Shown: positions 44,985 to 59,179 of the stretch, one piece after another
How the letters are laid out: each line of letters starts with the position of its first letter
Position numbering within the stretch: the first letter of the stretch is position 1
Assembly (NCBI GenBank): GCA_000231825.2
Contig: JH720308.1
Location: forward strand, 1,225,675-1,289,674
DNA: 64,000 nucleotides
Direction: 5' to 3'
Source: Tetrahymena elliotti 4EA
Lineage: Eukaryota > Ciliophora > Oligohymenophorea > Hymenostomatida > Tetrahymenidae
The notes under the pieces: generated by a model
The model's input: only the letters and a program-made list of their open reading frames with translations
Told to the model about the DNA's origin: nothing
The model's database searches: none
Position numbers and translations under genes: made by a program

Positions 44985-45440
44985 TCATTATTTGTATTAT
45001 TCTTAGTGATAGCAGTAGCCAGTCAAAAAGTAAGAAACATTTTCGTTAATACAAGCAACACACTTATTGCTGAAGTTTGAACCACAAGGACCAGCAGTAC
45101 AATTAATAGAGTCATCAAATAAACCACAAGTAGGGAAAAATTCTCTAGTGCAAGCTTTATTCTAGTGAGCATCAGGGTGGCAGAAATAAGCTTCTTTGGG
45201 ATATTATTCACATTTTCCAATAGCATAGAATTCAACTCCTTCAGTAGCGCAAGCTTAGCATCTGTTTCCAAAAGTAGATTTGATAGAGCCATACTTAGAG
45301 CTTCCTTCAGACATTTTAATACCACATACTGGCATTTTTTCAAACATGCAGAGTTTAGCATCTTTAATTTCAGCTGTGCATTTAAAATTGGCAGCAGCAC
45401 AAAGTCCTAAGATAGTAAGAGCAATCAAAATTTTGTTCAT
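44985..45440 (-). CDS. Kazal-type secreted protein, copy 4
   Basis: A single exon of 151 residues, ATG 45440-45438 to TGA 44987-44985. The signal peptide is identical to copy 3 in its first residues (MNKILIALTILGLCAAANFKC). There are two Kazal domains. P1 is predicted Phe in domain 1 (CMFEKMPVCG), a chymotrypsin-type residue, and Arg in domain 2 (CTREFFPTCG). An in-frame TAG at 45255-45257 encodes Gln in the RCQACATEG segment. The tail HQEQYKQ matches copy 3. The change of the domain 1 P1 from Arg (copy 3) to Phe is notable given their overall similarity. Confidence 0.92.
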
Positions 45441-47079
45441 TTGAAATTTTTTTGTTTAATTTGTTATTGTTTTTTTAATTTATTTATTATTTGATGAAAC
45501 AACAAATATATTCTGAGTATTTAATTTGACTAGAGGATGCTATATTTAAACTAAAATAATAATAAGTTCTAGTATTTTGTAAGCCTAATTCAAAATAAAC
45601 TGAGGTTTAAATTTATTTCTATCACTTATTGAACATCATGAACTATTGATTGTGTTAATAAATCATGTAATTTTCTCTATAGCGTCCAACCTAAAGTTAA
45701 TAAGCTAATTTATGTCTAAAGCAATTAAATCTTATAAATAACAAAATATTAATTTATTTGGCATTTTTTTATTTCTTTTGTGATTAGTCACTTTTTATTA
45801 GATAAATATTATTCTTTGAAATCTTTTAAATAAATTTAAATTAAAATTATTTTTATTTCTTGTTGAAAGAATATCTGAATTTTAACTATTATAATAAATC
45901 ATGAATTTAAATAATGAAATTTGTAGAAGAAAGCATTTTAGAAGTTATAGAAAAGAAAACTTTTTTGATTTTTAAATAAATGTGAATTCTAATCATTCAA
46001 AATTAAAAAATTTAGATTTTCTTGTGATAAAATTTTCTCACTTTTCATAGTAGATTAAGATCTCTTTTATGATGAGAAAAAAAAATGGAAATAAAAACAA
46101 TTAATTTCCTATAAATAATTTGTATTTAAATGTTTTTTATAAGATTTTCTTGGGCTCTATAATAATATTTGTGATTGTAAGATTATTATTTAATAAAAGT
46201 TAGTATGGATGCAAATTAAATTTTAAAATAGATTGATACTTTATTTTGTTCTAATATTGCTTATGATCTTTTATTATCAGTCTAGGTTTACTTTATCAAA
46301 TTAAAAATAATCTTAACATTTCCAATATCACATCTTATAAAATTATATTTTTACTGTAAGATAAATTTATAAATTTCTTTTTGAGACTGTCTTATTATTT
46401 AATTTTTTTTAATTTTTTATTAATTTCTATTTTTAGAAGTTTTTTATCATACAAAAGGATAAATAAAAATACTTAGTTTATATATAGTTCATAACTTTAT
46501 AAATTCTTTCAAAGCCAATTTTTATTTGTAATTTTAAAATAAATTAAAAAGCTGACATATTTATTTTAGATTTTGACATGCTTTTTAAATAACATAAAGA
46601 TTTTTTATTCTTAAAAACCAATCATTTTTCAGTTCTTTTGCATATTTTAATAAATATTTACAAAAAAGAATATCTCTATAATTATATTATCAATATTTTC
46701 CCACCAAATAAAAAAAAAATAATTGTAAAATTTATTACAATTAAATTCACAAATCACAGCATCAGATCTACTTTTTCAAATCATAAATCTAGATAAATTA
46801 ATTTAGAAATAAATTAAAAGATTAAAATAGTTCATAAAAATATCTAATTATTATTTAAAAATAATATTTATGAGAATTGATTTAGAAAGTTATTATTACA
46901 AACTTTTAAAGTATTAAAAGTTTTAAATTTAAACAACTTTATTTGTTACAATATTTATTTAAATAGTAAATTATATTAATTAAATTATTTCTTAAATGGT
47001 TTTAACAACACTTAAACATAATATAAAGTACAGTTAAATTTAATATACCTTAGTAATATTTTTATTATATATTATAATA
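45441..47079. other. Spacer between Kazal copies 4 and 5
   Basis: About 1.6 kb of AT-rich spacer, nothing recognised. Confidence 0.6.
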
Positions 47080-47505
47080 TCATCTTGAAAGTTCTTCACA
47101 TTCATTTTCTAAGTAATGAGTGACATTTTTATCCGAACAAGCAAAGCAGCTATTTGAATAATTCTAACCACAAGGATAATCTACACACATGATAGAAGAA
47201 TCAAATAAACCACACACAGGTTAAATCATTTTGTTACAAGCTAAATCGTTTTCACTTTTAGGTTCACAGAAAATAGCACCTTGAGGATAAGATTCACATT
47301 CACCATTTGCATAAAATTCAACATTTTCATCTGAGCAAGCAGAACACTCATTACCATAAGTCTAGTAGGTAGAATCAGACTTTATTCCACAAACAGGGTT
47401 ATAATCTAAAGTGCATATTTAATTATTTTTTTCTTCTTCTGTGCATTTCAAATTGGCTGCTGCACATACTCCAATAATAGAAATAATAGCAACTAATTTA
47501 TTCAT
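47080..47505 (-). CDS. Kazal-type secreted protein, copy 5
   Basis: A single exon of 141 residues, ATG 47505-47503 to TGA 47082-47080. The signal peptide (KLVAIISIIGVCAAA) is followed by two Kazal domains. P1 is predicted Leu in domain 1 (CTLDYNPVCG, elastase/chymotrypsin-like) and Lys in domain 2 (CNKMIQPVCG). Domain 2 has the extra pair CVDYPC. It is more acidic than the other copies and has the shortest inter-domain linker. A short TCTA microsatellite lies upstream at about 47613-47630. Confidence 0.88.
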
Positions 47506-48449
47506 TTTTTTTGTATATCAGTTTTTTTGATATTTTATTTTACTTAAATTAATTATTAATTTCTCATACGAAATCTGGCTAATATATAAACTATTAATAA
47601 TAACTTGCTATCTATCTATCTATCTATCAGAAAAAGTAAATATAATTTATATTCTTGAAGGATAGAAAAAATCAGAATAATAAAATTTCATTTAATTTTA
47701 ATTTTTTTTATATCAGAATTAATTATGTTATTGTTTTCAGAATCTCATGAAAGTCTCGAGTGATTTAGTCAGAAGTAGCATTTTTATAATAAAATAGAGC
47801 CAAATCAGCCTAATTTTTATTGATTTACTAGAAACCCTTAATGATTGAATTTTTCTTATTTGAGAATGAGGTTTTGTTGTATTTAAAAATCAGAAAGCAA
47901 AAAAGTTTATGTTTATTAGATTTGTTTTTTATTAAACTTTAAATACTAATATGAAAGCTTTTTGCACAAGAATTAATATTTGAATCTAAATAAGCTTTTT
48001 ATCAATGAAACTAAAATTTATTTTATTAAATGAAATGTGAACAATTAAAATAAAAATTTTTAGAGTTATTTAAAATTTCTTAAGTTTCTTGAATGGAAAA
48101 ATCAGAATATGATTATTTTATTAAAACTTCCCTCTTTATTTAAAAATAAATAAAATTTAAACCATAATAAGATTTGAATGTTCTAATTTACTCAATAGTT
48201 ACTAACAATCATTAAATAACAAAAAATATAAGTTTTGATAACATTTAATATTTTCCTTTTAAAAAAAACACAAATTGTTCATTGTTTTGGGATTATTTTT
48301 ATGTTTGATTTTCTTTAAGATAAACATGGAAATAAATTTTTGAAGATGATATTTTAAGATGTATTGTAAGTATGTAGATTAACTTAAAATATAATTTTTT
48401 TCTATAATAATTTTATTATGATTTAACTTTTTCTTTATTTTTAGGATAT
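47506..48449. other. Spacer between Kazal copies 5 and 6
   Basis: It contains a short TCTA repeat (about 47613-47630) upstream of copy 5; otherwise AT-rich with nothing recognised. Confidence 0.6.
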
Positions 48450-48917
48450 TCAATAGTTTTCATTATCTTATAAATCTTCTTCTTTGCATTGACCAAGAGT
48501 ATAATAGCCAACAGCATTGTCTTAACATGCATAACAATAATTGCTGTAAGTTTGAGCACAATATAAGCTATCACAGATAAAGTTTTCATTAGAGAACATT
48601 ACACCACAAACAGCTTAGTAAATTTCAATGCAGCCATGGATTTTCTTAAGAGCTGGGTTACAGAAAACAGCTTTATTTGGGTAATTATCACAGTTTCCAG
48701 GAACAACAAATTAGGTTTCACTTTAGGAGCAAGCTTCACATTTGTTAGAGAAATCTTGTTTAACTTGTCTAAAGTTGCCATCTTATTTTTAGACAGCACA
48801 AACAGGTCTGTAAATTTCAGGGCATCCTTTAGCTTGTCTTTCATGCTCTTCACAAGCTAATCCTAAAGGGGTGGCGAAGCTTAAGCAAAATAAAAAAACC
48901 AAAATCAATTTAAGCAT
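48450..48917 (-). CDS. Kazal-type secreted protein, copy 6 (divergent)
   Basis: A single exon of 155 residues, ATG 48917-48915 to TGA 48452-48450. The signal peptide is unrelated in sequence to the other copies (LKLILVFLFCLSFATPLGLA). Two Kazal-like domains keep the cysteines, but PVCG becomes PVCA in domain 1 and AVCG in domain 2. The tyrosine before the fourth Cys is Phe in domain 1 (FSNKC). Both predicted P1 residues are Glu (CPEIY and CIEIY), an unusual P1 associated with Glu-specific proteases, or possibly with loss of inhibition. The extra pair CDSLYC is present in domain 2. It is probably the oldest diverged member of the array. Confidence 0.82.
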
Positions 48918-50191
48918 TATTTATAATTGAAAAATTTTATTTGTTTATTTTTTTAATAAATTATGAAAATATAATCTGTAATTTTTTTCTTTTTTGATTA
49001 TAATTATCTCAAGTATAAAAACTCTATCTTGAAGGAAAAGAACTTGCTAAATTTAATCCAAAAATCATATAAGGATATCATACATATTTTTTCTAGTTGG
49101 ATTCCTTAAATCTAGCAAACTCACTTTATTAGTTTGATTCAGATAAGAACTAATCTGCTGATTAAATAAGCAGTCTAGTAAAATTTCTTCAGTATCTTAT
49201 CAAAATACGTGTTTTACTTACCTTAGAAATAAAATTTTAAACTGTTATTGATCAGAATCAATCATAAAAATTAGCAACAGAGTCAAAAAAATTATTAATT
49301 TCTGAAAAGAAAAAGATTACTCTCACTAAGTTAATAAATATTTTAGGTCACAAAATGTTCCTAAATATTATATTTCTTTAATTTCAAGTTTCTTCTCCAC
49401 TAAATTTATTTTTAACACTTCAAAGCAAGTCTACACTTATCCATATTTTATGAGCATTCTTATAAGTTTGTCTATATCACTTAAAAAAATAATAATTGTA
49501 TTTTTTTCAGAAGTAATTCCTCCTACCAAAAATTATTTCAATTTTTGCTTTATAAAAATTCAAACGAATAATACTTTTTATTCATTTACAATAGACACCA
49601 AAACATTATTTAAACAAAAGAATCATTTTATGAAAGAGTATTAATTTGAGACATCGTTCACCTACCTATTTAGTTTTGATCTTATCAACTTTGCTTAGAT
49701 AAATGAAGTGAGCCAATTAATAATCTATAAAAACTTATTAATATGATATTTTTACCAAGTTGCTATGGAAGTAAACAACAGTTGATTTTAGATAAATTAT
49801 TATCCATTTGATTGTATGAAATAGTAAATTTTTAGATTTTACAAATTTTCTTAATTAACAAATTAGAATTCATCAAAAATGGTTTACAATTTTTTAAACA
49901 TGAATTTCGTTTTCAATAACTTTATTTTCAATAGATTTATTTTGAATTTTGTATGACTGAATTACTTTTTCCCATGAAATTTTCTAAACTCGTCTTAAAT
50001 TTCTAAGCTGAAGATAAATTTGGAGTGAATCAATTAAATATGCTTAACACACTTCTTATGAAAAAATACAATTTTATTTAAGATAATTGTAAAAAAAAAA
50101 AATGATATTTTATCAAAATCTTATTGATTCAGCTTAAATTAATAAAAATAAATTGGCTTTAAAAATTATTAAAATATAACAAAAATAAAAA
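48918..50191. other. Intergenic, nothing recognised
   Basis: AT-rich flank of the Kazal array. The plus-strand frame at 49450-49644 is unsupported. Confidence 0.6.
50187..50191 (-). terminator. Oligo-T Pol III terminator of tRNA-Phe
   Basis: A T5 run on the minus strand immediately follows the discriminator base of tRNA-Phe, the expected RNA polymerase III stop. Confidence 0.75.
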
Positions 50192-50264
50192 TGCCTTCAC
50201 TCGGGATCGAACCGAGGACCGTAAGATCTTCAGTCTTACGCTCTCCCAGCTGAGCTATAAAGGC
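50192..50264 (-). tRNA. tRNA-Phe (GAA anticodon)
   Basis: A 73-nt cloverleaf with no intron and no encoded CCA. Acceptor GCCTTTA pairs with TGAAGGC (one T-G wobble). The D arm is GCTCAGCTGGGAGAGC. The anticodon stem TAAGA/TCTTA encloses loop CTGAAGA with anticodon GAA. The T arm is CTCGG-TTCGATC-CCGAG, and the discriminator is A. The A box (TAGCTCAGCTGGG) and B box (GGTTCGATCCC) internal promoters are intact. Confidence 0.97.
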
Positions 50265-50857
50265 TTAGTAATTTTAAATTTTTAGTATGTTTATTCATAA
50301 ACTTAAATATACTTTTAATAATCAATTTCAATGTGAATTAAATAGAAAATAATTAATTTATTTATCGAAAATAAAATTATTGTTAAATAATTACAAGAGT
50401 TTTTTTAGAATAGATTTTATTCTTATCTTATCCACATTAATATAAGCATTATTATATTTATTAAAAAATAATTATAGATTAATATGGTTAATATTCAACA
50501 AATAAAATAAAAATTGCTAAATATAAAACTATCAATAAATAATAAAACAATTAATATCTTTTATTTTTTGAAAAGTTTATTTTTTATTAAAAGATTTAAT
50601 ATTTTCTTTGAGTTTATTTAAATGAATTTTTTAAAAAGCAAGGTTTTATTAAGAATATTATTTTTTGTCATTGTTTTTTTTGAAAGTTTAAACTGAGAAG
50701 AAAAGGAAACAAAGATAATTTTATAAAATGGGAGAAAGCTATCATAAAAAAGATATAAAATTATGTAATATGTTTTTTTAACTATGTAATAATATTTGAA
50801 ATTATGTTATTTTTTTAATGTTTTGTTTTTGTTTTTGAAGAAAAAGAGTATTATTTT
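50265..50857. other. Intergenic, nothing recognised
   Basis: AT-rich spacer between tRNA-Phe and the 3' end of the ABC transporter gene. Confidence 0.6.
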
Positions 50858-52930
50858 TCAGAATAAAGAATCGTTTGTTTCGACAGAATCTCTGTGAACT
50901 AAGCTAAGAATTTAGCTTTAGTTATGCTGTTTGAGTTAGCATGAAACTAAATTTGCATATATAGAGTTTTTAAATAAAAGATCCTAATGAGAACCCTGTT
51001 CTACAATGGTACCATTTTGCAAAACTAAGATTTTATCACAATTAAAAACAGTACTTAGTCTATGTGTTATGATGATTATTGTCATTTTTTAGTATGATTT
51101 TATTTGCTCAATATACTTTTAGAATGAGCTTTCACTCTCTGCATCTAAGGCACTTGTTGCTTCATCTAATATTAGTATTTTTGGTTCAATTATTAAAGCT
51201 CTAGCAATAGCTATTCTTTGTTTCTGACCAGTACTTAATTTTGCACCTTTGTTACCTATCAAAGTTTTTATACCTAGAGGGAATCTATCTTTATCAAGAA
51301 TAAACTCATTAACACCTGATATTTCAAGTACTTTGTTTAACTGCTCTTATGTGTAGTTTCCTTCTAAGCTATAAGTAACATTATATTCAATATCATTATC
51401 AAAGAATTGAGGTTCTTAATGTACTAATCCAATACTTTATCTAAGAGCTTACAGTGATAAATCTTTTATATTTTTTCCATTTATAATAATAGATCCTTGA
51501 GTTGCATCATAATATCTTTCTATTAATTTTACTATTGTTGACTTTCCAACTCCACTTGTACCAACAAATCCTATACATTATCCAGGATTTATTTTAAAAT
51601 TTAACTCATTTAAGACATACTATTTAGCTTTAGATTATTGTTAATTATTATCATCATTATTAACTACATTAGGTTCTTAATTTAAATTGTTAGGTGTATC
51701 TTAATTCTAAATTAATTTGTAATCTTATGTAAATTAATTATCTCTTGAGGGATATTAGAAGTAGACATTTTCAAATGATATTTCACCTTCTAAAATAGAG
51801 TGATTTTGGTTAATTTATTTATCTTCTTAATTTATAGAAGATTTAACTTAGAATAAATTCATGACTTTTCCTATATGTTTTTTTCTATTTTCATAGAAAT
51901 CGTCAGTTGTCCTATTGAGAAGCTAGATCAGATCTCTTACTAAAAATAAAACACAATAGGTATTAGAAATTATTTCTCCTAAATTTCTTGAAAGAATTTG
52001 TTGAGAAAAGTTGCTTTGGCTATTAGTTTATTGCTCAGATTGTAATTGAGTATTTAAATAATAATAAAAAGCATGACAGATAACAGCAATTTTCATTATT
52101 TCATGACTACAGCTCTATATCATACTAATTACTTAATGATAAATCTCTGTTTGCTGACGAGAATCTCTGTTTTTTTACATTATTTTTTCTAAATTTTTCT
52201 TTTCTTTGTCTTCTTTGCAGTATGTTTTAATTAACGTCATGTTGTTTAATATCTCATCTAAAGCAAATGATTCAAATTCACTGATTTTATTATTGAGCTT
52301 TTCAATCCTCACCTTCTATTAAGTGAAGTATTACTAAAGCAAAATACAAATTAATGCAACAGTAGTAAGTGATATAAAGATAAATTTATTTTGCACATAA
52401 ATAAAGAAAGCCCTGCTTGCGAAATAAAGAAACTGGTTTATTTTTTGGAATATTCTTCCATATTGAATTTCTTTGCCTATTTATTCTGCTCCTTGTGTAA
52501 TAATTTAATGGAGAGATGTAGCTTTATTCTCCTCGAAATAGTGAATATCGAGAGTGAAGAGGTGATCAATGATTTGCTTTTATATGTTTTACTATACCAT
52601 TTTAGAAGTACGATTGCTTACTTTTATTTGAATAAAACTGAAAAACTGTAATACTACATGAGTGACCACAAATTCAATAATCAGCAATAAAAATTAGTTT
52701 TAATTGTTAGCATCAATATTTAAGAGAGAGTCTTTAATATTTAAAAGAAGGAAAGGGGCTCTAGTGTGAAGAATACTCTCTATGAGCCATTGAAAATTCA
52801 ATCCGATCAAAATATACCAGTCAATTTTAATGAATTTATAATAAAACTTCCACATTTCTATTTAAGAAGGAACATAATCCTTAACCTCTTAAGAACTATT
52901 TTATTACTTTAAATTTGGGTCTTGCTTCAT
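50858..52930 (-). CDS. Half-size ABC transporter, subfamily B-like
   Basis: A single exon of 690 residues, ATG 52930-52928 to TGA 50860-50858. The N-terminal half has about six hydrophobic segments forming one transmembrane domain, for example [33 protein letters not shown] and [16 protein letters not shown]. The C-terminal half is a complete ATPase domain: Walker [10 protein letters not shown] (457-465), a Q-loop in HQEPQFF, signature LSTGQKQR (565-572), Walker [13 protein letters not shown] and the H-loop ITHRLST. One transmembrane plus one nucleotide domain means it must dimerise, as in ABCB half transporters of internal membranes (TAP-like, mitochondrial or vacuolar). A Gln/Asn-rich insert interrupts the start of the ATPase domain before Walker A. 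No mitochondrial presequence is evident. Substrate unknown. Confidence 0.92.
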
Positions 52931-53686
52931 TCGAATTAGAAGGTTTTTAATTTGATAGAGTTATTTTAGTATTGAATTTATTATAATTATTATTTTAATT
53001 AAAATTTTGTTTGAGAAATAATATTGATTTAGTTTAAATTTTACAAATTAAGAAGTTAAGGTATCAGTAGACCCTAATCTCCTAAAAATTTATGATCAAA
53101 ATTCATTTCTGTTTTTAAAATATTATCTAATTTTGACCAGAAAAAAATAAATGATTCCAAAAATAAATCTTTAATCTCTATTTAAATGCAGAAAATACCA
53201 TAAAATATCAGCACCCACACTGTTAGAAAATACTCTACCTTTTTACATATTCATTTTAGAAAGTTTTTCAAGAGATTCAATTTAAAAGATTAAAAATATG
53301 TGTTTTAAGAAAAACAATAATTTCATCATAAAATGTAAAATCTCTCCTTTTTGATTCATTAATTTTTCAATAGAAAATGGTATCTTTCTATATATATATA
53401 TATAATATATTCTCAAAATATTTTTTTTAAATAGATTCTAAATTATTGTTTTTCTTCTCAAAAAATATAATAATGAGATAAGAGAGTATGGTAAAACAAA
53501 ATGGGTATTTTAAAACTAATTTGATTAAAAAAAGTAAAATGATAATGATAAAAGTCTGAGGATTTTATTTATTATTGTAATATCAAATAAAATAGAGATA
53601 GAAATATAGACATACAGATACAAATTAATATGATTTTTAAGTGTTAATTAAAAGAAATTTATTTTTTTATAAAAAGAGCAGGATAC
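52931..53686. other. Intergenic, nothing recognised
   Basis: AT-rich spacer with a short TA dinucleotide run near 53390-53410. No gene seen. Confidence 0.6.
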
Positions 53687-56646
<2,960 letters not shown>

Positions 56647-58269
56647 TTCAATAACTTGCTTTTATTTAATGTATTAATATTTACTTTAAATTTCTTTCAA
56701 TAATAAAATCTTATTAAATTTTTTCTTGGTTTTATATCGTAGATAGCAGCTTATTTCTTATCAATAATATCTCTTAATCTTACTTATTATTAATCACAAA
56801 TATCTATTATATATTAAAATTAATTTCTTCATTTTTCAAATCACCACCATAATTTTTAATTCAATCTAATTCATTCATAAATATTATTTTAGAATTTTCT
56901 TTTAAAATCTAACTTTAATCTATTTTATTCTTTTAAAAAATTAATTAATTAGCTTTTAATAGTTACGATAACTTCAATCTCTTTCAATTTTATTATTTTA
57001 AATATGATTTTCTCAAACCTTTCAAGTAAATAATTGTTATATGTTAAGTTTACATACTATCTTAACAATATAAAATTATTTTTTGTTGAATTAAGCATAA
57101 ATTATTTGAATCAAAAATGACTCTATTTAGAATAATTAATCTCATTACATTTAACAAGAAAAACAAAATTCATAATTCAAAGTAAAAACTCATTATCATT
57201 GATGAAATATTGTTTTAGAATTTTTATGTCAGTTGTTTTTTAATCTAATCTTTTCTTGTAAAACAGTAATTAATGGTATTAATTTATATTTTTAAGTTTA
57301 TTATTTAAAAAAAATGTTTTCTCACACCTAGAAAACCTAGAGAGAATAATTTTTGTTTGACTCTACATGTATGTTATCTCAGTTGCATAAAAATATTGGT
57401 TATGGTATAGAAAAACAAATCTAGCAAACAATTATCTCTGTATTACAAACTCTAATTAACAAATATATTAAATGATTAAAAACTAATTTAATAATCCATC
57501 ATTATTCAAATTTTTACTTTTTTTTCCTCGAATATTAATTAATTTTTTAAGTATTGTTTTAGAATTTTCTTTAAAAATGTACCTTTAATCTATTTTAATA
57601 TTTTAAATTATAAATATAAAAACAAGAATGTTATTTTAAAATACACTTAAATGTATTTTTTTTAAATATTTATCCTTTACTCACTATGACTATTTAATTT
57701 TTCTCATTTTGACTATTTAAATTAATTTTATGATTATAACTACTAATATAGTCTCTTAACGTTATAAAATTATAAATTACAAGCATGAGCAATATTTTTT
57801 AATGAAATGGTATTGAAATTTTCATAACATTTTGCAAAATTTCTTTGCTTTTTAATTAATTTTTTTGAATTTATTTTAGGATTTGCTATAAAAATCCTGA
57901 TTGTTTTAATACTAGATTTTCCTTTTTCTATCATCATATAAAAAATATTTTAGGCTTAATTTGCTTAATTTCGAAATTTTATACAACTAGAATATTTATA
58001 AAATACATATAAATAAATTTAATAAATCAACTTTTGGGTCTCTCATTAAATAGTTAAAAAGGACTATCTAATACAATAATGATAGGTAAATAGTATTCTT
58101 TTTGTAAAATATTTAAACAAAACTCGTATTAAAAAAAATAACTATCTATCAATCAATTACTAATTGAAAATATTTCCTTTTAAAATTGTTTATTTCATTC
58201 TTAACTTATCAAAATGTCTTCTTTTTATTTTTAAGTCTCTGTTTTTGTCTCTTGATTCTAAATTTCTTC
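56647..58269. other. Intergenic with diverged short direct repeats
   Basis: AT-rich region between the kinase and its relic copy. A segment at about 56887-56940 recurs at about 57552-57605 (shared core TTTTAGAATTTTCTTT and then CTTTAATCTATTTTA), with a weaker third match near 57866. This suggests local duplication. No gene is seen. Confidence 0.5.
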
Positions 58270-58640
58270 ATGTTAAAGATCATTGCCTCTCAACCAAGGA
58301 TGGAGAATCAATTCATCAAATTCAATACTCAGGATTAACACATAGCATCTTTTTTGATTAAATCTGTTGCTTAAGGTGAAAAATGATCAGGAATTTAGAA
58401 TTCTCCATCTATTAAATTTAAAATAATTTAGAATTAATTAGTGAAGATATTGATATTTTAATAAATTTAATTAAAGTAAAAATCAATACATTCATTAAAA
58501 TATATCTTCTTACTTTTAATTTTGCTGAACATAATTGGAATTATTTCATCATCAAATCAAAAGGAAGATAACCAGCTAAAATTGCAAACAAAACAATAAC
58601 ATAACTCAAGTATCAACTTACATTCCACAGTAATATCTAA
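58270..58640 (-). pseudogene. Decayed partial copy of the neighbouring SNF1-like kinase
   Basis: Two blocks resemble exons 4 and 5 of the intact kinase, in the same order and strand. Block 58512-58640 matches exon 4 (YYCGMQVDT against LYCGTEVDT, then AGYLPFD in another frame). Block 58270-58412 matches exon 5 (GEFQIPDHFSP against GDFQIPAFFSP, and LHPWLRGN). Breaks seen: the conserved Trp codon TGG after VDT is TGA (58608-58606), and there are frameshifts in both blocks and a further TGA. The other exons are not found nearby. This is a duplication relic without coding capacity. Confidence 0.82.
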
Positions 58641-58867
58641 ATATTAAAAATTATTATCAATTTATTTTTACTCACGTGGAATATTAAATTCAAGAAATCT
58701 ATCTGTTAAAAACAAAAGCTTGAAGAAATATAAGAGTAATCTTAGTTATTCTTTGAATTATTTTTATATTCTAAATGACATTAATTTTAAGATAGTTTCT
58801 TAATTGGTTTAAAAATTAAAGTGGACATAAAAGCAAAGTAGGTTTAATTCATTGAAGTGTTTATAAG

Positions 58868-58940
58868 TCCCCTATAGTCTAGCAGGTTAGGATAGAAGGT
58901 TTTCACCCTTCAGACCCGGGTTCAAGTCCCGGTGGGGGAA
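58868..58940 (+). tRNA. tRNA-Glu (TTC anticodon), copy 1
   Basis: A 73-nt cloverleaf. Acceptor TCCCCTA pairs with TGGGGGA (one T-G pair). The anticodon stem GAAGG/CCTTC holds loop TTTTCAC with anticodon TTC. The T arm is CCGGG-TTCAAGT-CCCGG, and the discriminator is A. A T7 run follows as terminator. It is identical to the copy 239 nt downstream. Confidence 0.97.
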
Positions 58941-58947
58941 TTTTTTT
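58941..58947 (+). terminator. Oligo-T terminator of tRNA-Glu copy 1
   Basis: A T7 run directly after the tRNA discriminator base. Confidence 0.75.
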
Positions 58948-59106
58948 ATCTTAAAATGTAAGTAAAATTAAATAATAATACATTTTGATTAGAAATCAAT
59001 TAAAAATATAAATAAAATTTGAGATAGTTATTTTACAATTATTCCGAATGAATTACTCACACATTTTTATAAAACATATATTACTTTTTAGTAAAGTTCG
59101 TTGTAA

Positions 59107-59179
59107 TCCCCTATAGTCTAGCAGGTTAGGATAGAAGGTTTTCACCCTTCAGACCCGGGTTCAAGTCCCGGTGGGGGAA
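59107..59179 (+). tRNA. tRNA-Glu (TTC anticodon), copy 2
   Basis: Identical over all 73 nt to copy 1, in the same orientation, while the flanking DNA differs apart from a few bases. The pair is a tandem duplication kept uniform by selection or gene conversion. A T8 run follows at 59182-59189. Confidence 0.97.

Noticed and set aside
47613..47630. TCTA microsatellite as a CRISPR or regulatory array
   Set aside because: It is a plain tetranucleotide repeat without spacers; CRISPR arrays are not expected in a ciliate nucleus and none is seen.
58164..58361. 65-residue plus-strand frame
   Set aside because: It is an antisense shadow of the kinase relic and AT-rich flank.
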